Shown here piece after piece: positions 26,964 through 33,323 of a stretch of 33,323 bases of DNA (position 1 is the first letter of the stretch; each line of letters starts with the position of its first letter). Source of the stretch: CALHRB01 sp964473465. GTDB lineage: Bacteria; Bacteroidota; Ignavibacteria; Kapaibacteriales; UBA2268. The stretch spans positions 1 to 33,323 of the forward strand of contig CAYYPE010000019.1 in the NCBI GenBank assembly GCA_964473465.1, written 5' to 3'. Both the position numbers and the translations under genes were made by a program. The notes beneath the pieces are model-generated. The model had not been told where the DNA came from and did no database searches. It saw only the letters and a program-made list of their open reading frames with translations.

Positions 26964-27188
26964 TTATCCCGATAATTGCTTTAGAATGACGATTATATCC
27001 TTCATCATTGATTTCCCGCCGCCCCATACCCGGCCTAAAATTAAGTTGTTCTGCTTAAAATAAGCACTATCATGCGATAGGTAATAATAATTATCTCCAT
27101 CAAATTCAAATGGGAATTGAGCAGGCTCGTAATTTTGCAAATATAGGCTAAATGCCAATCATAAAAAGACAAATATTATAGTTTTCAT
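26964..27188 (-). pseudogene. Broken secreted-protein gene with in-frame TGA in its signal peptide
   Basis: The ATG at 27186-27188 opens MKTIIFVFL, then a TGA at 27159-27161, and the same frame continues LAFSLYLQNYEPAQFPFEFD, GDNYYYLSHDSAYFKQNNLI, and LGRVWGGGKSMMKDIIVILK before stopping at 26964. Read through the TGA, the first twenty codons form one continuous signal peptide, as expected if a Trp codon (TGG) became TGA. The rest is short for a secreted domain, so the 3' end may also be lost. The only other start, a TTG just after the TGA, would remove half of the signal peptide. It converges on the DUF2442 gene, 9 bases apart. I do not recognise the family. Confidence 0.6.
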
Positions 27189-27282
27189 TCATCTATCTAT
27201 CATTCATAAAAAAAATTAAAAGGTAATTCTTTTGTAGCATATTTAACTGGAGAGAATTATTTTCGTTGAGGATAGAATTATG

Positions 27283-27354
27283 TGACCCCAACGGGATTCG
27301 AACCCGTACTGCCACCGTGAAAGGGTGGTGACCTATCCATTAGTCGATGGGGCC
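27283..27354 (-). tRNA. tRNA-Glu (UUC)
   Basis: On the minus strand the sequence folds as a complete 72-base tRNA: the acceptor arm opens GGCCCCA and closes TGGGGTC, then discriminator A at 27283; the D arm contains the ATGGATAGG stretch; the anticodon arm is CCACCCTTTCACGGTGG with anticodon TTC; the T arm is ACGGGTTCGAATCCCGT. This is the standard bacterial tRNA-Glu reading GAA/GAG. The encoded 3' end is followed by CA, not a full CCA. Confidence 0.96.
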
Positions 27355-27505
27355 TCTTGAAAAAACAAGATTACAAAATTATGAAAATATTAACAATTTT
27401 CAAAAAATTTTATTTCATTATCATCTATACGCTTTAAACTACAATCTAATAATTTTATGTTCGTTAAGTTGGTTTAATTTGTTTTTTTATTCATGAGTAT
27501 GATTA

Positions 27506-28612
27506 ATGACGTTAACCGAAGATAAAATCAGGCAGGCTCTATCGAATGTGATTGACCCGGATTTGAACAAAAATTTAGTAGAGCTTGATGCTATCAAAAA
27601 AATTCTTTTTCTTAAAGATAAAAACAAAAATGATTATGTTGAAATTCATATTGAGCTTGTCCAGCCAATTTTATGGGTTGCCGAAGAAATTAACAACAGA
27701 TGTGCCGAAGAATTATCAAAGTTAGATGCTGACATTGAAAGCGATATCATTTTCTCCGAAAAGCCAATGCCTCCAAGAAACAGCGAACTACTAAGTGGAG
27801 TCAAAAATATTATTGCTGTAGCCTCGGGCAAGGGTGGCGTTGGAAAATCTGCTATTGCTTCGAACATAGCAGGGGCATTGTCATTACGAGGTGCAAAGGT
27901 TGGAATACTTGATGGCGATGTCTATGGACCAAGCCAACCGACTATGTTCGGTCTTAATGAAGAGCCTTTTCAGGTTTATGAAACAGAAGACGGGAAGACT
28001 CATGCTTTTCCTAACGAAAAATACGGCATCAAAGTAGCGTCAATGGGATTTATGTTGAGCAGAAACGAAGCAGCAATTCTTCGAGGTCCAATGCTTGCGG
28101 GTTATTTTTCTATGTTGTTCGAGCAGCTTGAATGGGGGTCTCTTGATTTTCTTGTTTTTGACTTGCCTCCCGGGACTGGGGATATTCAATTAACTCTAAC
28201 GCAGAAAATTCCTCTCACGGGGGCTGTTATTGTTACTACACCTCAAGAAATAGCTGTTGCTGACGTCCGAAGGTCGATAGCGATGTTTAGAAAGGTTAAC
28301 GTTGACATCCTTGGCATTATTGAAAATATGAGTTACTTTGTTCCTCCCGATATGCCTGATAAAAAATATTACATTTTCGGTAAGGGCGGAGGAAAAAGCG
28401 TTGCTGAAGAGAATAATATTAATTTTCTTGGAGAGGTTCCGCTTGATATTAATATGAGAGAAGCCAATGACGGAGGCAAGCCAATAATTCTAAGAGATGA
28501 TGCTGGTTATCAGGGCGAGGTTTTAAAGCACATTGTGAGCAACTTAATCACAGAAATCAGAAAGCATAATTATGGTCTTATCTCTTCACCGTCTCTAAAA
28601 ATAGAGATATAA
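27506..28612 (+). CDS. Mrp/NBP35-family Fe-S cluster carrier ATPase
   Basis: A 368-residue P-loop protein that carries and delivers [4Fe-4S] clusters. An N-terminal MIP18/DUF59-type domain (1-90, ALSNVIDPDLNKNLVELDAI) precedes the ParA-like ATPase with deviant Walker A SGKGGVGKS (107-115), DGDVYGPSQPTMFG, and LVFDLPPGTGDIQLTL. The usual Mrp CxxC near ENMSYF is replaced by VPPDMPDKKYYIFGKGGG; Bacteroidota Mrp proteins typically lack this pair, so cluster binding must use other residues or partner proteins. A NifU-like gene starts 2 bases after the stop, which supports the Fe-S role. Confidence 0.9.
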   Translation: MTLTEDKIRQALSNVIDPDLNKNLVELDAIKKILFLKDKNKNDYVEIHIELVQPILWVAEEINNRCAEELSKLDADIESDIIFSEKPMPPRNSELLSGVKNIIAVASGKGGVGKSAIASNIAGALSLRGAKVGILDGDVYGPSQPTMFGLNEEPFQVYETEDGKTHAFPNEKYGIKVASMGFMLSRNEAAILRGPMLAGYFSMLFEQLEWGSLDFLVFDLPPGTGDIQLTLTQKIPLTGAVIVTTPQEIAVADVRRSIAMFRKVNVDILGIIENMSYFVPPDMPDKKYYIFGKGGGKSVAEENNINFLGEVPLDINMREANDGGKPIILRDDAGYQGEVLKHIVSNLITEIRKHNYGLISSPSLKIEI

Positions 28613-28614
28613 AA

Positions 28615-28860
28615 ATGAATGAAATTGATGACATTGATATAAGAATTAATGAAATAATTGAACGGATTCGCCCTGTGCTTCAAGAAGATGATGGGGATGT
28701 TGAATTCGTTGATTACGACAGAAATAAGCATTATGTTAATGTTCGCTTGCTTGGAAATTGCAAATCCTGTCCATTGTCATCAATGACACTTCAGGCTGGT
28801 ATTCTCAGAGCTTTGAAAAATGAAATAACTGAAATTGAAAGAGTAACCGAGGTTAAGTAG
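28615..28860 (+). CDS. NifU-like Fe-S cluster carrier protein (second copy)
   Basis: An 81-residue Nfu domain. RIRPVLQEDDGDVEFVDYD opens the fold and the cluster-binding pair is in GNCKSCPLSSMTLQAGILRA. It is the same length as the copy at 21743-21988 but diverged: CKSCPLSS in place of CAGCPGAT, and a more acidic N-terminus. It starts 2 bases after Mrp and 3 bases separate it from the next gene, so the three are one transcript. Probably delivers clusters together with Mrp. Confidence 0.92.
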   Translation: MNEIDDIDIRINEIIERIRPVLQEDDGDVEFVDYDRNKHYVNVRLLGNCKSCPLSSMTLQAGILRALKNEITEIERVTEVK

Positions 28861-28863
28861 AAA

Positions 28864-29988
28864 ATGAGTAATATTATTGTTTTAGGTGCCGGAATGGTCG
28901 GCAGAACTATTGCCAAAGATTTAAGCAAAGTTCATAATGTAACATCTGTTGATATTAGTGATACAAACCTTAACTTATTAGCAACATATCCTCAGATTAA
29001 AACTATTAAATCAAACCTGAGCAATCCTGATACAATTAAATATTTAGTCAAAGATTATGATATTGTTGTTGGAGCCGTTCCGGGTTTTATGGGCTTCAAA
29101 ACGCTCAGAGCAGTGATTGAATCTGGAAAAAATGTGGTTGATATCTCATTCTTTCCTGAAGATTGCTTTGAATTAGATGAACTGGCAAAGGAAAACAATG
29201 TGGTTGCAATTGTAGATTGTGGGGTTGCTCCCGGAATGAGCAATTTGATATTAGGATATTATAATAAAAGGATGATAGTCAATGAGTTCTTATGCTATGT
29301 TGGCGGCTTACCATTCGAAAGGAAATTGTATTTCCAATACAAAGCACCTTTTTCACCGATTGATGTTCTTGAAGAATATACAAGAGAAGCCAGATATGTC
29401 GAAAATGGTTATGTAGTCAATAAACCAGCACTTTCGGATGCTGAAATAATCAATTTTGAAGGTATCGGTAGTCTCGAAGCATTCAATACAGACGGACTAC
29501 GAAGCCTTATCAAGACTATGAACATCCCAAATATGAAAGAAAAAACATTAAGATATCCCGGTCATATCGAGCTCATAAAAGCCTTGAAAACAGCTGGCTT
29601 TATGAATAATAAACCTATCCAGATTGAAAATCATAGCATTAAACCAATTGATTTCACAGCTGAAATCCTTTTTAAAGATTGGAAACTTCAACCAGAAGAT
29701 GATGAATTTACAGTTATGAAAATTGAAATCTCAGGCACTCAGAACAATAATCATCAAAGGATAACATACAATCTTTTTGACAGGAAAGATTTTCAAAATG
29801 ATGATTCCTCAATGGCAAGAACCACTGGGTTCGCCTGTACTGCTGCCGTAGAGCTTGTTCTGAGTGGTAAATTCAATAGGATAGGCATTTCACCTCCAGA
29901 ATTTATCGGAGAAAACGAAGATTGTTTTAATTATATGCTTGACTATCAGGCTGAAAGAGGTGTGAAATACACTAAACTAATAATATAA
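28864..29988 (+). CDS. Saccharopine dehydrogenase family protein
   Basis: A 374-residue Rossmann-fold oxidoreductase. The N-terminal NAD(P)-binding motif is GAGMVG (8-13), followed by the VTSVDISDTN strand, then GAVPGFMGFKTLRAVIESG and DCGVAPGMSNLI (119-130). The C-terminal domain (about 130-330) is the mixed fold of saccharopine reductase/dehydrogenase. The family includes saccharopine dehydrogenase, lysine 6-dehydrogenase and related enzymes; the short length and lack of extra domains fit a lysine 6-dehydrogenase or LYS9-type activity. Specific substrate not established. It starts 3 bases after the NifU-like gene, an association I cannot explain functionally. Confidence 0.85.
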   Translation: MSNIIVLGAGMVGRTIAKDLSKVHNVTSVDISDTNLNLLATYPQIKTIKSNLSNPDTIKYLVKDYDIVVGAVPGFMGFKTLRAVIESGKNVVDISFFPEDCFELDELAKENNVVAIVDCGVAPGMSNLILGYYNKRMIVNEFLCYVGGLPFERKLYFQYKAPFSPIDVLEEYTREARYVENGYVVNKPALSDAEIINFEGIGSLEAFNTDGLRSLIKTMNIPNMKEKTLRYPGHIELIKALKTAGFMNNKPIQIENHSIKPIDFTAEILFKDWKLQPEDDEFTVMKIEISGTQNNNHQRITYNLFDRKDFQNDDSSMARTTGFACTAAVELVLSGKFNRIGISPPEFIGENEDCFNYMLDYQAERGVKYTKLII

Positions 29989-30044
29989 TTTATTAGGATG
30001 TTTTTTGGCTTTTCAGTTAACATTTAATAATATATCAGAAATTC

Positions 30045-30524
30045 TTAATTTCTTTTATCTAATTCGATCAATCGCTGTAACAAGTCAGTATCTGTGGCAT
30101 CGCCTAAATCTTTAAGGGTATTATAAACAAGTTGATAGTTGTAATTTGGTTTTTTTCTAATAATGGATTTAACATCCTCAATATCAATAGCTCTTCCAGC
30201 GAAAAGCTTAAGTATAATTAAATCTTCAAGTGAACAAAAGGCAATTTCTAAGCTATCAATATTGATGATGTTGGCTCTTATTATTGCTTCCCTTTCATAT
30301 TTTGTAGTAGAGAATATAAAATAAATCCTCATTTTGCTCATTAAATCATAAGCTGGCAAAACCATAGTTTGTGAAGTAAACTTCAATGGATTTTCATCTT
30401 TTAAAACCCTATTTTTCCATTCAAGCATACTCTCGAAGATCTTTAACCTTTCAATATAAGAATTATTTATTTTTTTATCATTTTTAATTTCAAATTTTAG
30501 CAATATATCTGAACTATTTACCAT
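30045..30524 (-). pseudogene. 5'-truncated nucleotidyltransferase-like gene (AbiEii-like)
   Basis: An open frame of 159 codons from the ATG at 30522-30524. The C-terminal half resembles AbiEii-type nucleotidyltransferase proteins: FIFSTTKYEREAIIRANIIN, LEIAFCSLEDLIILKLFAGR, AIDIEDVKSIIRK. The upstream GG..A and the two metal-binding Asp (T.DIDI...) of the catalytic domain are missing; only a possible trace (SSDILLKFEI) remains at the start. The third metal-binding Asp, expected in RxDFIFS, is Tyr (MRIYFIFS). The frame continues upstream into the 3' end of the T9SS gene, suggesting the junction where the 5' part was lost. Probably inactive. Confidence 0.5.
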
Positions 30525-30562
30525 AGAACTTACTCTGTTAAAAAAGCAATTTAAACATTTTT

Positions 30563-31891
30563 TTACACCTTCACAAACCGCCCCACCCAATCGCCAACAC
30601 GGACAAAATACACCCCAGCTGGTAAGCTGGATACATCAATTCTTAGTAGGTCGGACATTCCTGTCTGACCACTGTCCACAGATGGGAACGTCTGTGCTAC
30701 TGATAGGACGCACTCCCCAAGCAGGTTGAAGATTTTGATTTCCTGTAGGGGTGAACCTATGTGTTCAGCCAAACCAGTAATTTCAATATATTCCCTCGCG
30801 GGGTTGGGGTAGATGGAAATAATTTGTTCTAGCTTTAATCCCTGATTTTCCTCAACATCAGTAACAATGTAAATATATTCCATCTTGGTTTTTAATTCCC
30901 ACTCATTATTCTTCCATATATATATAATAGTACTATCAATTATATTATCACTATAATAATGGTTCCTTCTACTAGCATTTACAAATGATGAAATGGAGTC
31001 TACATAAATTTCATCAATTTCCTCAACCAGTTCACCCTTGTCATTATACTGATATGATTCTTTATACTCAAATATGGTGTCTTTTTCATTTTCTAATGAG
31101 AAATATAATTTCTCCTTTACCCTGTTTTTTTCATCAAATTTATAATTTTTCCAATTGTCTGATGTCTTTTTCCATAACCTATCAGCCTGATACCATCTTG
31201 ATATTTTTGTGTTAATTAAGTTACCGTATTTGTCATAAAAATACTCATATTTTAAATTAGGAGTCGTATCTTTTGTCTCTGCATTATAATTGTAAATAAT
31301 TGACTTTGTTATAAAGTTTAATGTATCAAAATTGCTATTATGATATTGATATAATTGCCTATAAGTAGAATCTTTTCCACTAATATAAATATAAATATAT
31401 TTTTCTTCATTGGTTTTGCGTTTTAAGCTATCGTAAAAATAAAGAGTATTTGATTTTAACTGCCAGTTATCCCATGACCACTCTTTCATCCATATATAAC
31501 CTTCATCCCTTATTATATATATCTCATTGTCATAATAGTATAAATTTTTGGTTTCATTTTGCCATTTTTGTAAACGATGATCCCAGGATGTAGTTTCTTT
31601 TCCTGTTTTTATTCCGTTTAGAGCATATTTAATTACTGTCATATCATTGTTGATCAATGAATCAGAATAAAGTTGTTTATGAATTATAGTATCTACTCCA
31701 TCATTATATTCATATGATGTAACCTGCTCTAATTTCCAGAATGTATTCTTTCTTGAGTACACTTTATAAGTATTAATCTTTTTCTGAGTAGTTAAAATAT
31801 CGTCATAACCTTTTAATGATTCAAAACAAAATAATAATAGGAGAAAAATTATTATTGGCAAATAATTTTTAAATGAATTTAGACTCATCAT
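30563..31891 (-). CDS. T9SS cargo protein with Trp/Tyr-rich repeats and sorting domain
   Basis: A 442-residue secreted protein. A hydrophobic signal segment (about 10-27, YLPIIIFLLLLFCF) is followed by about 300 residues of loosely repeated Y-Y-D / W motifs (YYYDNE, FYDSLKRKTNEEKY, YEYFYDKYGNLI, SYQYNDKGELVEEI), like YD-type surface repeats. From about residue 360 a type IX secretion type A sorting domain appears: IYPNPAREYIEITGL, IKIFNLLGECVLSV, IDVSSLPAGVYFVRVG and FVKV. Inside it, residues encoded by 30645-30701 come from a palindromic element. GAGG precedes the ATG, supporting the start. Likely exported to the cell surface; binding partner unknown. Confidence 0.85.
   Translation of the reverse strand: MMSLNSFKNYLPIIIFLLLLFCFESLKGYDDILTTQKKINTYKVYSRKNTFWKLEQVTSYEYNDGVDTIIHKQLYSDSLINNDMTVIKYALNGIKTGKETTSWDHRLQKWQNETKNLYYYDNEIYIIRDEGYIWMKEWSWDNWQLKSNTLYFYDSLKRKTNEEKYIYIYISGKDSTYRQLYQYHNSNFDTLNFITKSIIYNYNAETKDTTPNLKYEYFYDKYGNLINTKISRWYQADRLWKKTSDNWKNYKFDEKNRVKEKLYFSLENEKDTIFEYKESYQYNDKGELVEEIDEIYVDSISSFVNASRRNHYYSDNIIDSTIIYIWKNNEWELKTKMEYIYIVTDVEENQGLKLEQIISIYPNPAREYIEITGLAEHIGSPLQEIKIFNLLGECVLSVAQTFPSVDSGQTGMSDLLRIDVSSLPAGVYFVRVGDWVGRFVKV
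30645..30701. repeat. Double-hairpin palindromic element inserted in the sorting domain
   Basis: A 57-bp segment made of two hairpins inside an outer 5-bp stem. Hairpin A (30649-30670): GGTCGGACA-TTCC-TGTCTGACC, 9 bp with one G-T pair. Hairpin B (30677-30696): CACAGATG-GGAA-CGTCTGTG, 8 bp with one wobble. Outer arms AGTAG (30645-30649) and CTACT (30697-30701) close a three-way junction. The loops TTCC and GGAA are complementary. Its length is a multiple of three and it is read through as part of the T9SS sorting domain (around AQTFPSVDSGQTGMSDLL). Confidence 0.75.
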
Positions 31892-31978
31892 TTTAACCTC
31901 ACGAATAAGACTTAAACTATTTTTTCATCCAGTGTTCTTAAAATCAAATTTAAATGAAAGGAAATTATTTCAAAATAT

Positions 31979-33045
31979 TCAATATTCTAATTTAATGAAT
32001 TTTCTCACAGAAATTTTTGTGCCAATTTTAATTCTAATGAAATATATTCCATCATAATAATTGAAATCAACATTGTTTAATGAAAATTCACTTGTATTTT
32101 TTCTGTTACTATAGTTTTTAGAAGTTCGCCATTTAAATTGTATATGTCAGTTTTCAAATTACCCAACCATTGCGAACTAATATTTATTTGAATATAATTA
32201 TTAATATACTTTATTTGTATTGAATCAGAATTTAATTTTTCGAAAATATCTGTTTGAGGAGGCTCGTAAGGGTATTTCCAAGGTCCAATCAATTCATTTT
32301 CACTTAATCTGTAATCATCACAATGTTTTGAACATTCTTCCCAAGGAGTAGGCAAGTTCTCACAATTTAAATTAGAATTATTTATTACTGTCACATCTTT
32401 AATTTTAATTACAAAACCCCAGCCTCCATTATTTAAATAAGGGTTGTGGTCTTTTAGGGCTTTTAATGAATACTTGTCAATACAGCAATCATCAAAATTG
32501 CATGGAACTGACCTGAACCCATAACTATCGTCTTGAATGGTATACCAACAAGCTGGTGTCCAAAATTCAATATAATCACTGGTCTTGTTGGTAAATTCGG
32601 GATTATTTGGGTACCTAAAAAAAATCTGATTATCATTATTTCCATTGCCATCCCCAAGATAATTATAAATATCTAATGAAAATGCAAGTAAGATTTTTTC
32701 GATCATCTTGAAAATAAATTTATTCCTTTCTTTAGGATCAAGTGGTGGGGAAGGTGATGGACAATTAGAACACAACTCTTTTGAAAAGCCAAAATCGATA
32801 ATTTGAATTTGATATCTTTGAATTGAATTACAAATACCTGAGCGGTATTTAAATCTAACTTGAAATTGGCATCCAAGGCAGCCAGGAGGAAATGCAACTG
32901 GATCATCAATTGTAAATGTCATTATCCCAAAGTCAATCCATGTTAGTTGCTGGTCACAATCGTCACAATGATTAACTGGTGGTTGCCCTTGTAAAAAGGA
33001 AAAACACAAACTTATAACAAACAGAATAAGCAAATTCTTTTTCAT
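31979..33045 (-). pseudogene. Cys-rich T9SS cargo gene with -1 frameshift in the sorting domain
   Basis: A secreted protein: signal peptide MKKNLLILFVISLCFSFLQG, then a mature part with many close Cys pairs (CDDC, CLGC, CSNC, CC) of no family I recognise. AGGAGAAGG precedes the ATG at 33045. The sorting domain begins DIYNLNGELLKTIVTEK, but the frame stops at 32077. One base over, the domain continues SEFSLNNVDFNYYDGIYFI, RIKIGTKISVRKFIKLEY and ends at a TGA at 31979-31981. A six-A run at 32097-32102 is the junction: one more A, or a -1 slip, restores an intact domain. The open frame before the shift is 32077-33045 (322 residues). Confidence 0.75.
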
Positions 33046-33104
33046 TTCCTTCTCCTATTATATTTTTAAACAAATTAATTTAAAAAAAGTTACATTTTTA
33101 TTAA
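33046..33104. other. Intergenic region upstream of a T9SS gene
   Basis: AT-rich stretch between the minus-strand T9SS gene start and the structured RNA candidate. It should hold the promoter of the T9SS gene and possibly that of a plus-strand transcript. No gene is visible. Confidence 0.5.
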
Positions 33105-33205
33105 TTTGCCCTTTGGAATTGGGCAAAGCCGATGGGAAACTGCGAAAGCAGTTGGCTTCAATTCTTACCGGATTCGTAATCTGCTTTTACGAATTCGGCT
33201 TTTTT
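33105..33205 (+). ncRNA. Structured RNA candidate with competing terminator (attenuator-like)
   Basis: Three stacked structures on the plus strand: TTTGCCC (33105-33111) pairing with GGGCAAA (33121-33127); AAGCC (33126-33130) with GGCTT (33154-33158) enclosing AACTGC-GAAA-GCAGTT (33138-33153); and the terminator at 33168-33205. AAGCCGA at 33126-33132 can also pair with TCGGCTT at 33195-33201, the 3' arm of the terminator, so the two folds exclude each other. This is the layout of a leader that switches transcription of a gene beyond the window end. I do not recognise a known riboswitch class. Confidence 0.45.
33168..33205 (+). terminator. Rho-independent terminator
   Basis: CCGGATTCGTAA (33168-33179) and TTACGAATTCGG (33187-33198) form a 12-bp stem with one wobble and a 7-base loop, followed directly by CTTTTTT at 33199-33205. 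The T run is on the plus strand only. No plus-strand gene ends here, so it terminates the structured RNA just upstream or acts as a conditional terminator. Confidence 0.7.
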
Positions 33206-33268
33206 ATGACAGGCATATAAATACCCTCCCTTCAAATATTATTTAATTATTTCAAAAAACAGAAGAAA

Positions 33269-33323
33269 GTATTGGTATTGGTATTGGTATTGGTATTGGT
33301 ATTGGTATTGGTATTGGTATTGG
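33269..33323 (+). repeat. GTATTG hexanucleotide tandem repeat
   Basis: Nine perfect copies of GTATTG plus one base, running off the window end, so the true copy number is unknown. The unit length keeps reading frame; translated it would give alternating Val-Leu, Tyr-Trp or Ile-Gly. In an intergenic place it could change spacing in a promoter. Perfect identity suggests recent slippage. Confidence 0.95.

Noticed and set aside
33105..33160. A c-di-GMP (GEMM) riboswitch, suggested by GGGCAAAGCC and a GAAA loop
   Set aside because: The order and spacing of the conserved blocks do not fit the GEMM consensus, so I left the class open.
33269..33323. The GTATTG array as a CRISPR
   Set aside because: The copies are 6 bases with no spacers; it is a simple tandem repeat.

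Overview
The window is AT-rich chromosomal DNA, probably from the Bacteroidota side of the FCB group (Bacteroidota / Chlorobi / Ignavibacteria / Kapabacteria-like). The main evidence is three genes ending in a type IX secretion (T9SS) type A sorting domain, Bacteroidota-style Mrp and NifU-like proteins, a two-subunit methylmalonyl-CoA mutase, and many start codons with weak or no Shine-Dalgarno sequence. The assignment below phylum level is inference. No insertion sequence, prophage, CRISPR array or rRNA was seen.

Layout. 1-2.1 kb: the tail of a T9SS cargo gene, a coiled-coil small protein, a LipM-type lipoyl/octanoyl transferase, and a rhomboid protease. 2.3-7.0 kb (minus): a tight housekeeping run pyrG - FKBP lipoprotein - lysC - lysA (CTP synthesis, periplasmic folding, aspartate-to-lysine pathway). 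7.1-13.6 kb (minus): a GT39-like membrane glycosyltransferase, a DegT-family sugar aminotransferase with an unusual ~130-residue N-terminal extension, and, 12 bases later, a 1099-residue multi-PAS histidine kinase. 13.6-15.0 kb (plus): an FkbM methyltransferase and the manganese exporter MntP. 15.0-17.9 kb (minus): a compact four-gene signalling operon (small HD-GYP-N-like protein, HDOD protein, histidine kinase, receiver protein) with overlapping or nearly touching ORFs. 18.0-20.1 kb (minus): an HMG-CoA lyase and a family III CoA-transferase. 20.3-26.3 kb: an MFS exporter, a NifU-like Fe-S protein, and mutA/mutB. 26.3-27.4 kb: a small patch with a DUF4160/DUF2442 pair, two broken secreted-protein genes and tRNA-Glu. 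27.5-30.0 kb (plus): an Mrp Fe-S carrier, a second NifU-like protein and a saccharopine-dehydrogenase-family enzyme. 30.0-33.3 kb: a 5'-truncated nucleotidyltransferase, two T9SS cargo proteins, and an intergenic stretch with a terminator-bearing structured RNA candidate and a GTATTG tandem repeat that runs off the end.

Working together: the mutase, the HMG-CoA lyase/CoA-transferase pair and the lysine-related genes point to CoA-linked branched-chain, propionate and lysine metabolism. The two NifU-like proteins and Mrp serve Fe-S cluster delivery. The glycosyltransferase, aminotransferase and FkbM genes suggest surface glycan work.

The most interesting signals are: (1) a 57-bp double-hairpin palindromic element inserted in frame inside a T9SS sorting domain; (2) two T9SS cargo genes, one at each end of the window, each broken by a -1 shift in an A-run just before or within the sorting domain; (3) the DegT aminotransferase with its extra N-terminal domain, coupled to a giant sensor kinase; (4) a riboswitch- or attenuator-like RNA at 33105-33205; and (5) a cluster of gene remnants around tRNA-Glu.
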